A stretch of DNA of 64,000 bases from Dipteris shenzhenensis (Eukaryota; Polypodiophyta; Polypodiopsida; Gleicheniales), in NCBI GenBank assembly GCA_047967505.1, contig CM106541.1, one strand, 5' to 3'. How positions within the stretch are numbered: position 1 is the stretch's first letter; the number at the start of each line of letters is the position of its first letter. Of this stretch, positions 11,734-22,136 are shown piece by piece. The notes under the pieces were generated by a model that ran no database searches, had not been told where the DNA came from, and was given only the letters and a program-made list of their open reading frames with translations. The position numbers and the translations under genes are program-made.

Positions 11734-12689
11734 CCCCCCTGCAGTGCCAATGTGGTGTACAAGGTAATGATCAATCACCAAAAGGAGATAAGTTTAGGGC
11801 ACTGCAAAATGCCTCAAACTTCTCACGTGGAAGTGCTTTGGTAAAGATATCTGCAACATTGTCATGTGTTGACACATAGATCATATCGATCCCCTGCATG
11901 CAACTTCTCTCCGACATAATGATAATGAACCTTAATGTGCTTCGTGCGAGCATGAAACACAGGATTCTTTGCCACTGCTATAGCACTCTGACTATCAATG
12001 AGAATTGGAGAAGAACCCTCCAATAAGAGATGAAGATCAGCGAACAAACGTCGCAGCCAAACACATTCAACTGTCGCTATCACATGAGGAAGTAGCCACT
12101 GTAGATTGCTTCTTGCTCAGCCAAGAAATGCAAGCTTTGCCCAAAAAGAAACAATTACCACTAGTGGACTGCCTAGTATCATAGTCTCCAGCCCCATCTG
12201 AATCATTGTAAGCATGCATCTGCAAGTCCCCCCCCCTGGGAAACATCAAGCCATAAGACTTTGTGCCTTGCAAATAACAGAAGATGTGTTTTACAGCCTA
12301 CCAATGTGTTGTCTTTGCGCTGTGCATATATCTGCTCACGTGAGATACTGCATACTGAATATCGGGCCGTGTATTGCATGAGTAGATGAGGCATCCAACA
12401 ACTTGGCTGTAAAGCGTGACATCCACTGATTCACATGCATCATTCATAGTAAGCTTCAGCCCCGGCTCCATGGGAGTGGCTATAGGCTTACAATCATGCA
12501 TATTGAAACTATCCAAGAGCTTCTACACATACTTGGATTGAGACATAACGATGCCACACTTGTCTTGTATAAACTGGATCCCCAAATAACAATTTACCAT
12601 GCCCAAATCTGTCATGTCAAATCTTTCAACTCAACTTTGAAATATGCAATTATTTCCTCATTTGACCCTAGGAGAATGATATACCTAGA

Positions 12690-13210
12690 TGAATCCAGGA
12701 ACATTCCCAAACTCATCCTCTAAAAACACAACATAGTGCAGTTTCAATCTCATGAGAGTCACTCACAAGGTTGAAAACCATAAACTCCATCATGCATAGC
12801 AGGGACTAGCTACTATGACATCCCCACTGATGTCATCAGCGCCCAACAGTGGGTGTAGACCATAGTATAAAAGTATGCTCTCACACATACAAATCCACAC
12901 ACCCACACATACTTGAGCATCCATTTATACAAAGTCTTCGTACTGAGTTTCTGTCGGCACTCCGGAGGTGAAGGGCAGACTCAGCCATGATGAAGGCTAG
13001 CACTAAAGGAGAAGGCTAATCAAAAGGTAGTCCAAAATCTCTTCATTCAAGCTACAACTGCTTGTGAAGTCTAAACATTTTCATTTTAGTCTCTCCCCAA
13101 CGAGCATCTAAATCTAAATCTAGCTGATAGGGCAACGCACCATTTAAGATAGAAAGAATTATCACAATACCAGCAGGCCGCAACTGGGACGAAAACTTCA
13201 CAAGGTGAAA
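12690..13210. mobile_element. Non-coding insertion splitting the RT YVDD box of element 3
   Basis: On the right side minus-strand RT reads to ILYV at about 13212; on the left it resumes with ILLGSNEEIIAYFK at about 12690. The intervening ~0.5 kb has no RT similarity. It contains TGACATCCCC at about 12818 and a TATA-like AGTATAAAAG near 12864, both LTR-like. I found no clear target-site duplication, so boundaries are approximate. Confidence 0.55.
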
Positions 13211-13960
13211 TTTACATAAAGAATGATGACTAAAATATCCCCTCCATCCTTCTTGATGTAGAGGGTGCTTTCTGTGGGACTATTATGTAACCCTTTACTT
13301 GCCAGGAATGCATCAATCTTGGCATACCATGCACGTGGGGCTTGTTTCAGCCGATATAAAGCTTTGTTAAGCTTGCAAACCTGAAGTGCATTGCCAGAAA
13401 GTTCAAATTCAGGAGGTTGACATAAACCTCTTTCTACAAGTCCCCATTAAGGAAAGCTGTTTTTATGTCCAACTGATGGACATTCCAAACAAAATTTGCA
13501 GCCATTGCAATAACTGACCGTATGGTGGTCATTTAGGATGTAGGAGCAAAGGTCTCCTCATAATCTATGCCCTTCTTCTGTGCATAGCCTTTGGCAACTA
13601 GCCTTGCCTTGTACCTGTCAATGGACCCATTTGGCTTCCTTTTCACCTTGAAAACCCACTTCGTACAAATGGCATGCTTACCTGGTGGCAAATCCACAAC
13701 ATCCCAAGTCTGATTTTTCTCAATGAACTACAATTCATTGTGCATGGCATGCATCCAATGCACATTATCCTTTGCTTCTTCAAAAGAGTCAGGTTCTTCT
13801 TCATCAAGAAGAGTACCTGCATAAGCTATCTCAACGGAAAAACCCCCCTTGCATGCCTTGCTGCACTATGAGTCTTGCCAGGCAATGGGACCTACTCTCT
13901 CTAAGAGTATGTAGCTACCAATTCGGGACTGTTTTGGCTGCGTGTATCTCTTGAATCTCT

Positions 13961-14560
13961 TGCCTGACAACTTCATCCACACCCTATGGAGGTACAAAAT
14001 CAACCGGTGGCTGAATCGGGGCCACTAGATCAGGAGGAGGTTGCTGTAAATTCTGATTTTCAGCATGAACCTCAGCTGGGGAATCAAATGCTATAGGAAG
14101 CATCCCCTCAAAAACATCATCTGAAGAAGCTGGAATATTAAATTCAGCATGTGTATGTGCTGAATTCTCTGAAAATATAACATCTCTACTAACAAAAATC
14201 TTGCAAGAGGCAAGATTGTAGAGACGATAGCCTTTGCATGCATTTAAGTGCCTTGGCCCTTATCTGACAACTTCATCCACACCCTATGGCGGTACAAAAT
14301 CAACCGGTGGCTGAATCGGGGCCACTAGATCAGGAGGAGGTTGCTGTAAATTCTGATTTTCAGCATGAACCTCAGCTGGGGAATCAAATGCTATAGGAAG
14401 CATCCCCTCAAAAACATCATCTGAAGAAGCTGGAATATTAAATTCAGCATGTGTATGTGCTGAATTCTCTGAAAATATAACATCTCTACTAACAAAAATC
14501 TTGCAAGAGGCAAGATTGTAGAGACGATAGCCTTTGCATGCATTTAAGCGCCTTGGCCCT
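13961..14560. repeat. 300-bp tandem direct duplication
   Basis: Positions 13961-14260 and 14261-14560 are the same sequence at an exact 300-bp offset. I see two differences (a/c at 13990/14290; t/c near 14248/14548). TGACAACTT recurs at both junctions and again at 14567. The unit spans the integrase-RT linker of copia element 3, so the copy arose inside the element after insertion. Confidence 0.95.
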
Positions 14561-14854
14561 TATCTGACAACTTATGTCGAAACTCCACAGGCACGTGGGC
14601 ATATGCAACACAACCAAAAACTCTGAAGTGATCCACTAAAGGCTTTCTCCCATGCCATGCCTCATAGGGAGTGATTGTCTTCTTGTGGAAGCCCGATTCA
14701 AAACATAGTTTGCACACATGAGGCCTTCGAGCCAAAACCTATGAGGCAACTTTTTACTAGTAAGCATACATCTATCCATCTCCATAAGAGTGTGATTCTT
14801 GCGCTCAGCTTTACCATTTTGCTGAGGTGTAAGCCTCACTGTACGCTAATGCGT

Positions 14855-14984
14855 GATGCCTTTCTCCTTCAAAAATGCCTCAAACTCATGAGACATACTC
14901 CCCCCCTCTATCTGTGCGAATGCCTTTCTCCTTCAAAAATGCCTCAAACTCATGAGACATACTCCCCCCCTCTATCTGTGCGAA
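14855..14984. repeat. 65-bp perfect tandem duplication
   Basis: The block beginning ATGCCTTTCTCC at 14855 is repeated without visible change at 14920. It lies in the integrase region of copia element 3 and disrupts its frame. Confidence 0.95.
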
Positions 14985-15496
14985 ATGTATGCACCTTGAG
15001 TTCTGTCTCATTCTCAACCATAGCCACAAAGTGTTTAAAATGCATAAACACTTCTAATTTTGCCTTAAGACCATAGACCCAAGTGTAGTTGGTGAAGTCA
15101 TCTATGAATGTAACATAATATAGATAACCTCCAAAAGTAGGTGTCCTCATGGGACCGCAGACATCACTGTGAATGAGCTGCAATTTGCGTGTAGCTCTCA
15201 CTGCACCATCCTCCTTGAAAGGAAATCTATGCATCTTGCCAAGGATGCAACCCTCACATGCATGAGAAGCAGGTGACTATACAGGAGGCAAAGCATCAAC
15301 CATAGCATGCTTCTAAAGTGTCATTAAGCTGCCATAGCTCATGTGCCCATACCTGGCATGCCATAACTCCGCAATCTGCATCGCAACAGTGGGAGTGCTC
15401 ACTGAAAGTGCAAGATCGGATCTTTTCTCACATATATCAAGCTGAAAAATACCCCGATACAAAGTGCCAGACAACATCAAAGCATAGTCATTCTCA

Positions 15497-15905
15497 GATC
15501 CCTGATGAGGTTGCTGGGCTCCTGCGGGGAGGCCTAGCTGCTGCTGAACTAAAGGCTGGAAGGCCTAACGTGGGATAGAGAATGAGGGCTAAGGGGGCTG
15601 CTTTTATAGGGGCCCCTTGGGTTCCAAATCAGCAGGGCTGTTGCTGACCACTCTGTTCACCGACCCTGCTGCTGCACCACCACTAGGGCTGAGGTGACCG
15701 ACTGGCTGCTGACGTGGCACCAACCATTCCACATGGCAGCCAACTGTTGCTGACGTGATACTGCTGAGCTGCTGCCTCATTTGCGCCTATTCCTGCACTC
15801 TGTCCTTGCTGGCTGACTGCATGGCAGTACCACGTCTGGGCTACTGCTGAGCTGGCTGCCAGCGTGGCAGTCCAGCATGGCCACGGGCTATGGATGCCCA
15901 TGACA
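15497..15905 (-). mobile_element. Truncated 3' LTR of outer gypsy element
   Basis: This matches 20990-21467 through CTAGCTGCTGCTGAACT, the TATA block CTTTTATAGG and CCAGCATGGCCACGGGCT, with substitutions and small indels. Its right edge, TGTCATGGGC on the minus strand, follows the purine tract AGAAGGGGA, so it is the 3' LTR of an antisense element. The part equal to about 20729-20990 is missing where copia element 3 adjoins. A minus-strand TATA box lies at 15601-15608. Confidence 0.85.
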
Positions 15906-16237
15906 TCCCCTTCTACCGAAACTCAAACTAAGGTAGAGAAAAAGCCACCTTGTACGCTGCAAGGAGGTCTGGATAGTCCATGAAGAAATCCTCTTCCACC
16001 CATGGTGCTTCATGGATGCCACTGTGTTTGAACTTGACTGCATAAAAGCGTTGTCGGTTGCATGTCCCTCTTTTGAACAGATGAAGTAAATCTGCTTAGG
16101 TTGAGCGATCTCACCCTCATCAATGATTTCAGGCCGCTCCACATCTAGTACTGTTGTAAGTGCCGGACCCACATACGGCTTGAGCCATGACACATGAAAA
16201 GATGGTTGCATGAGTCCATGTCGAAGGTAACTATAAC
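15906..16237 (-). pseudogene. Outer gypsy integrase C-terminal remnant
   Basis: On the minus strand, FHVSWLKPYVG is the classic segment near the end of Ty3/gypsy integrase. It lies a short way before the polypurine tract and LTR. Frameshifts and a stop break it. It continues the integrase segment at 19454 onward; the inner gypsy element sits between them. Confidence 0.75.
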
Positions 16238-16243
16238 TTCATG
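16238..16243. other. Left target-site duplication TTCATG
   Basis: TTCATG here is repeated at 19448-19453, immediately outside the other end of the inner gypsy element. Confidence 0.75.
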
Positions 16244-16474
16244 AAATATTACGATCATTTTCCCTCAAAATATAACGATCACTCTATTCAGTTTTTCAGC
16301 TCAACAGTCAATCACAGGGCAGGCACACGTAAATTTCCTCCCAGCCAACCTCGGTGGTAGCAAACTCTTAGAATAGCCCACATATGTGAAGGCTCCAACT
16401 TGCAGGTTCCACCAAGCCCCAATTCCCTAGATGGATCTAGTATGCCACATGTCTACATTTGAGGGCATCTACTC
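16244..16474 (-). mobile_element. Truncated 3' LTR of inner gypsy element
   Basis: This 231-bp block aligns end to end with 18971-19201, with about 17 mismatches by eye. It joins directly to RT coding sequence with no polypurine tract. The LTR's first half, RNase H and integrase were therefore removed by one deletion. Confidence 0.85.
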
Positions 16475-17930
16475 GATAAAATTGGACAAATCCCAAGAAT
16501 GATCGCAAAGCGGTCAAACTCTGAGGAATAGGCCAAGTCAGTATCGCAGCCACTTTCTTTGGATCCATTTCTACCCCCTCAAGAGTAATAGTGAATCCTA
16601 AATATGCAAGTCTTACCATGTACAGTACAGTTTTCTTTTTATTTACATAAAGACTGGCTTTCCTCAAAGTATTGAACACTATTCTTAAATGTTCGTGATG
16701 CTCAACAATACACAAGAATATCGTCAATAAAATGTACTACAAACTTTCCGATATACGGATGTAGTAAATCGTTCATAAGCATGACGAATGTAGCTGGAGC
16801 ATTGGTAAGTCCAATCCACGTTGCATTCTGAGATCACCATCTCAACCATCCGACAATCCTTGTTTCATGTACAATATTTCCACTGATGATACTGAAGGCA
16901 TCCAAAACACAAGCCTTCTCTTCTCGCTTTTTCTCTTTGCTCTGGGTTCAAAGAAGACTTCCACCAAGCCTAGGCTGCCATTGGTGTTACTTTTCTTTTC
17001 GTTCCAATGGTGATACTTGGTTTAGGAGTCTCAATTGGCTTCGCCTGCTTGGCTTGACCACTAAGCTGTGAGGCACTCCCTTTGCTAATCCACTTCTTCT
17101 TAAACCTAGTTTTCTTCAGGTACTCATACCGAGTCCCAACCTGCACAAACCCACTTGGTCTGTTCCCTTTGGCATCTTCATAGTTCACGGCTATAGCAAT
17201 TGCTTCATCTAGCGTGTTCGCATACTTAGCCTGAACTTCCATCTTGATTCGATCATTCAGTCCAAAGATAAAATCTTTTACCTGGATTGATTGAGGTAGA
17301 GGTTCATAAACTTTCATTACACCGTAAATTTCTCTGACGAAGGTTTCGATACTGATCCCAAGCTCGGGATGCTTCGTCAGGAGGTAAGAAGTGTTTTCTA
17401 AATTCTTTTTTAAACCCCTCCCAAGTAGTAGATGCCACTCCATCTTTCTACTGTTTTATCCACCACCGATCCGCTGCCTCATTAAACATATGGGTGGCCT
17501 CGCAAATTTTCTTCATATCATTCCTGATGTCACAAATGGCGAAGGCCTTGTCCCATTTGTGTAACCAGGTCTCTATGATATCGGAACTACGGTCAAACAT
17601 CCAACCAAAATACTTTTCTGACCTATAATTGGCAATATTAGACACCTTAGCCCTCCTAGGCTCGACCGTGTGAACACTGGATTCAGGCTCAATTGGAGCT
17701 TTACCTTTCTCTTCACGAGATGGTCTAGTAGACATACTATGAACCATTTTCCTGAGCTCAGATTGCCCTACATTTGCTTGTAACTGTTGCGCTAAAATAT
17801 GTTGCAAGGCATCCTCCAATAATGCAATTCTACCAGATAGTGTATGGCCTGCTGGACGCAACACCTGCAGGGTTGGCCGGACTCCTGATTCTACGGGATC
17901 CACCCTAGAAGTTGCTTCTTCTACTTCCAT
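16475..17930 (-). pseudogene. Inner gypsy gag and partial RT
   Basis: On the minus strand, gag starts near 17930 (MEVEEATSRVDPVESG). It contains the conserved capsid signature WWIKQ at a stop codon, then changes frame into FIFGLNDRIKMEVQAK and a tail ending near 16970. RT appears from about 16870 with GLTNAPATF and a catalytic FIDDILVY (usual form YLDD), then AYLGFTIT and LRSFLGFVQFYR. Protease and the start of RT are missing between gag and RT; everything after the RT connection is missing too. The element is a doubly deleted, non-autonomous Ty3/gypsy copy. Confidence 0.85.
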
Positions 17931-18958
17931 TTAGGTCGATGGGGTTGTGTTTTTTTTTTTAATATAAATAAAACACCGCCTAAAACTGTATTTACAAACT
18001 GCTTTTCGATCTCATAACCACAAAAGGTGTCTAAACATGCGTAACCATCAACTGAAAATAGCTGAGAACCAAGATGAATATCTTTTCCCTATACTAGGGA
18101 AATATCTGCAATCTCAAATTACTCAAACACCGAGGGCAAATAACTAGCATATACCACAACAAAATTTCACAGGTATAGAAAGCTCCCTGGTCATATTTAT
18201 GCTGCATGAAGAGATCAACTTGTCCCTGCAAGCCACTCCATATCTCAGTCGAACTCCTTAAACGAATTCATATATATGAGTAGACCCACGAGACCAACCT
18301 CTTCTCTAGTTTAAATATGTGACATCGATTTGGCTACTACTGACCATGCAGGTCTTCGTGAGCATAAGCGTTAATCTTTTGATATGACTAAATGTAACCA
18401 AGCTTCCTCAATAGCGGTTCACAGCAACGTACATAGCTCTACTCACTACCGAGCCCACAACTTACAAAATCAACAGTACTATCCTATCCACGGTTCCAAC
18501 ACCCTCTCACACAATACAACATTGTGGCTCCAACTTTTGTCATTAACCAAAATACCACTTGATTCATCTCGAGGAGTGCACCTCCCATGCAATAGCTGAA
18601 CGATCGTTTTTTTCTTCACACCCAGCTCCTGCGATGCCTAGGAGCCCTGAAGGCAGCAATCCATGACCCTTCACGTGCGCCACTCAATCCAAACAACAAG
18701 ACTCCGTGAGCTACTGCAAATCCTATATGGCCTTACAACGACGCCTCACGAATCAGCCCCAAGAATCACGATTCAAGTTCCTCGTATACATGCAATTCTT
18801 CCACACAACAGACGAACAAAAGCCCGACACACCCAACGCTGATGAGCAGCGACGATGATGCCAATGAGAACCACTCCCTCGACAGCTCAAACGTGCTTTG
18901 CGCTCTGAGCGAAGCATCGCTCCAAACTCCCACAGCCTGGTGCAATCCTGCGACCAAT

Positions 18959-18970
18959 GCTCTGATACCA
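18959..18970 (-). other. Primer-binding site of inner gypsy element
   Basis: The minus strand reads TGGTATCAGAGC directly after the LTR end. This is the initiator-methionine tRNA type primer site and fixes both orientation and LTR boundary. Confidence 0.85.
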
Positions 18971-19447
18971 AAATATTACGATCATTTTTCCTCAAAATAT
19001 AACAATCACTCTCTTCAAATTTTCAGCTCAACAATCGATCACGCGACAGGCACACGTAAATTTCCTCCCAGCCAACCTGAGTGGTAGCAAACTCTTAGAA
19101 TAGCCCACATACGTGAAGGCTCCAGCTTGCACGTTTCACCAAGCCCCAATTCCCTAGATGGATCTAGTATGCCGCATGTCTACATTTGAGGGCATCTACT
19201 CAATGCATCATTTACCCCTCTCTTGGGATAACATTGAAATCATTTGCCCCTAAGCACATTTAATGCATTTAGACCCCTTAGCCTTAGATCCACCTAGTCT
19301 TGTGCCATGTCACCTCACCAAGGACCTTGACCTTGATTCCTTTCTTGATCATTTACGTGAAGCCCAAACAAATATAATACAAACATTGATCCTTTAAAGG
19401 AAAATGTCCACTGACCCTTCCGAGGTCATGTTAACTTGAGCATAACA
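18971..19447 (-). mobile_element. 5' LTR of inner gypsy element
   Basis: The LTR begins TGTTATGCTCAAG on the minus strand at 19447 and ends at 18971 beside the primer-binding site, giving 477 bp. Only its last 231 bp have a partner at the other end. TTCATG follows at 19448-19453. Confidence 0.75.
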
Positions 19448-19453
19448 TTCATG
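19448..19453. other. Right target-site duplication TTCATG
   Basis: This is the second copy of the six bases at 16238-16243. The outer gypsy integrase sequence is continuous across the site once one copy and the inner element are set aside. Confidence 0.75.
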
Positions 19454-20716
19454 GCCACATCATTCACAACTTTGACAATGGGAAAAGGTCCAAAACTCCA
19501 TTGATACGATCGGCTTCATATACCCAATCTGCTGATCCAGATGGATCGTTCAAGATCCCTTGAACAAGTGGTAAATACTACTCCCTGCAGGATACTGCTC
19601 CCCGTGGGCCTTAGTATCTGCAACATGTCGAATGACAACTTGTTGTAGACCTCTGTCTCACCCTGCCTATGGATAAAACTGCTGAAGAAACTGGGCTCGA
19701 TATCAAAGTTATCGAACAAGGCTCTCCAAAAGGAGTGGCTCCTGCAACCACAATGTTGCTCTCCACCTGCTGTCCTAAGAAGGCCCCATTCATGGAGATG
19801 TGCTCTGAGGGATAAGAGGCATCCTGGCTCGTTGCGCGGCTTTCGTCGAGATGCTGTCCTCAGAGCTCTCTGAATCTGCAAGAATGAGGACTCTCTAGCC
19901 GTCGATCTGCGAACTGGAACATCATGGGAAACTCGCGAGAGCCCCCTTTCTACTAATCTTCTTTGATCTCCTCTAGGTAGTCTTGGCAGGACTCAAACCT
20001 AATAGACGAACTCCCTAAAGTGGAGCCCCCTGCCTGTAGTTTCTTGAAGTGCCGACAATCCTACTTCTTGTGCCACACCCCTTCATGACAAAAGAAGCAA
20101 TGGTTTTCCTTGGCATAGGTGCCTCAGGTTGCTGCATCCAGGTACCCCATGGCCATTGTTGTCCTTTGTTGTTCAATTCTTCTTCTGTTGCCCATTGCCA
20201 GATTTCTTCCCGCTATCTAGAGCAACGGAATCCAGGGGCTTCTTATTGTTGACGGTTGACCTGCTTGAGTCCTTGACCCTTGTGCATGAGCTCAGAGTTC
20301 TAAGCATGCTTGTATGCACACTCATAATCTCGTGGCCGAAAAGTACGGATGTATCACTGGATATCTGACCGCAACCCATGAGGGAACTTGCTCAGCTTCC
20401 GACTTTCCTCCAACTGCAACTGTACGAACACCTGAGTGAATTTGTTGCCATAATGATTCACTATCTCGGTGTCCCCTTGGGGTAGCTCGTAGCACTGACT
20501 CTGGAGCCTTCTAAGTACTCAAGTGGCAAAAATCATGATTTGACACGACAGAGTAGCTGCATCAGAGTGGTCTTTCTGCCACTTGAGCCACTAGGTTGGA
20601 CCCTCACCCCCCCTATGTTGGACTGCTCACTAGTGTCATGGTGTGCTTACCGGACCATAAAACAATAGAGCTGCCCCTCAGCTGACCCTCCCTATCCCAA
20701 GAAAGAAATTCTGAAA
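19454..20716 (-). pseudogene. Outer gypsy integrase and gag remnants
   Basis: On the minus strand the segment nearest the inner insertion gives FGPFPIVKVVNDVA, the usual lead-in to the integrase C-terminus. Around 19600-19760 an integrase core is readable despite shifts (FIHRQGETEVYNKL resembles HPQTDGQTEVVNR). Around 20040-20100 a degenerate CCHC knuckle (CFFCHEGVWHKKDC) marks the end of gag, and 20250-20560 is gag (LSKFPHGLRSDIQ). Protease and RT are not recognisable, so the middle of this element is deleted or too decayed. Confidence 0.6.
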
Positions 20717-20727
20717 CTCTGATACCA
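20717..20727 (-). other. Primer-binding site of outer gypsy element
   Basis: The minus strand reads TGGTATCAGAG just inside the LTR ending CTCCTGCTACA. This supports the antisense orientation of the outer gypsy element. Confidence 0.8.
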
Positions 20728-20728
20728 A

Positions 20729-21467
20729 TGTAGCAGGAGATAGACTATCCTCACTCTCTCTCGTGCTCAACAATAACTACAACTGCAAGATAATCCACTC
20801 AATACACAAAGTGATGCTGCGGATGTGAGTGAGAGAATCAGAGGGAGAGAATGTCGTGAGGAATAGAGTGAGTGAGAGAATCAGAGGGAGAGAATGTAGT
20901 GAGGAATAGATACAACTGAATAAAAGGGCTGAGTACAACTGTATGGAGGGGCTGAAACCCACAGCGCAAAACTAGACCAACTAGAGGAGGTGAATGCTCA
21001 CTAGATCCCTGAAGAGGCTGAGGCTACCCTGCTGGGGGGCTGCGGGAGGTCTAGCTGCTGCTGAACTGAAGGCTGGAAGGCCTGAAGTGGGATGGAGAAT
21101 GAGGGCCAAGGGGGCTGCTTTTATAGGCCCCCCTTGGGCTCCAAAATACCGATCAGCAGCGCTGTTGCTGACCGACTGGCTCCCTCCTGTTCACTAACCC
21201 TGCTGCTGCACCACCGACTAGGGCTGAGGTGGCCGACTGGCTGCTGACGTGGCACCAACCAGTCCACATGGCACTGCTGAGCTGGCACCTCTGCTGCGCC
21301 TGTTCCTGCACTCTGTCCTTGCTGGCTGACTGCATGGCAGTCCCACGTGGCAGCTGCTGACATGGCTGCCTGCATGGTGGGCCACGTGGCTATCTGTGTG
21401 GGCTGCTGCTGAGCTGGCTGCTTGCCTGGCAGTCTAGCATGGCCACGGGCTGTGGATGCCTGTGACA
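20729..21467 (-). mobile_element. 5' LTR of outer gypsy element
   Basis: The 739-bp block starts TGTAGCAGG and ends CTGTGACA on the plus strand. It abuts the primer-binding site and matches the truncated LTR at 15497-15905. A minus-strand TATA box (TATAAAAG) lies at 21118-21125. A local duplication of GAGTGAGAGAATCAGAGGGA occurs near 20827-20895. Confidence 0.85.
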
Positions 21468-21684
21468 ATATAGTCCAGGGGGTCGGCCCCTTAGGGGCCT
21501 GCAGTTGGCTATCTACAGCAGGTAGGTCGGCCTGCTTACCTCAGCTGACCGAGGAGGGTGAAGGGCTATTTATAGGCCCCCCCAAATTCCATTTCATGCA
21601 TCTCAGTGTGGAGCAGTTTGTGCCTTCTATAGCAGAGGTTTTTCCCCACCATACGGGGTTTTTCCTGAGATCACTTGCAGTTCT

Positions 21685-21724
<40 letters not shown>

Positions 21725-22080
21725 CCCCCCTCCCCTTTCCTGTTTGGTGTGTGAGGTTTTCCATTTAGTTCCGCTGCACTTCTCACATGGTATCAGAGCC
21801 ACAGTTGGCTAGAGACCTGAGGTGTTGAGGTAGTGTTGAGCCAGCACACAGAGAGGAGGATTACTGCTGTTGTTCGGAGGTGTTTGTGAGGAGGATTGTG
21901 TGAGGTGTGGACTGTTGGGAAGGTACACAGACTTTGAAGGGTGTTTTCAGATTCGCAGAGACGTGATCTCAAGGGCAAGACCCCTAGGTGTGGACTGTTG
22001 GGAGTCCAGGAAGGTACGCAGACTTTGAAGGGTGTTTTCAGATTCGCAGAGACGTGATCTTAAGGGTGTTCTAAAAACTG
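21468..22080 (+). mobile_element. Copia LTR end, primer-binding site and leader fragment
   Basis: A plus-oriented LTR tail (21468-21788) carries TATTTATAGG near 21568, a (TC)n run at 21690-21722 and the end TCTCACA. TGGTATCAGAGCC follows at 21789. The leader has an 83-bp tandem duplication (21903-21985 and 21986-22068) built on AGGTGTGGACTGTTGGGA. After about 22070 the sequence becomes intron of the importin gene, so the fragment lacks both LTR start and coding region. Confidence 0.75.
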
Positions 22081-22136
22081 GCCAGGGCAAGTATCTCGCA
22101 GATTAACATTAGGACATGAAAGAAGGCATAACATAC

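Larger units (their letters stand above)
11771..15496 (-). pseudogene. Antisense Ty1/copia pol remnant (element 3)
   Basis: Read on the minus strand, the order is GAG-pre-integrase and zinc region (CEGCILGKMHRF), integrase core (VTFIDDFTNYTW, FRTDRGGEY, LTPQQNGKAERKN), integrase C-terminus (FGCVAYAHVPVEFRHK), RT ([28 protein letters not shown]) and RNase H (LIDSQSAIAVAKNP, FTKALPREKFEAF). Many stops and frameshifts break it. It is interrupted by a ~0.5-kb insertion at the RT catalytic box, a 300-bp duplication in the integrase-RT linker and a 65-bp duplication in integrase. Gag and protease are lost where gypsy LTR sequence begins at about 15497. Confidence 0.92.
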
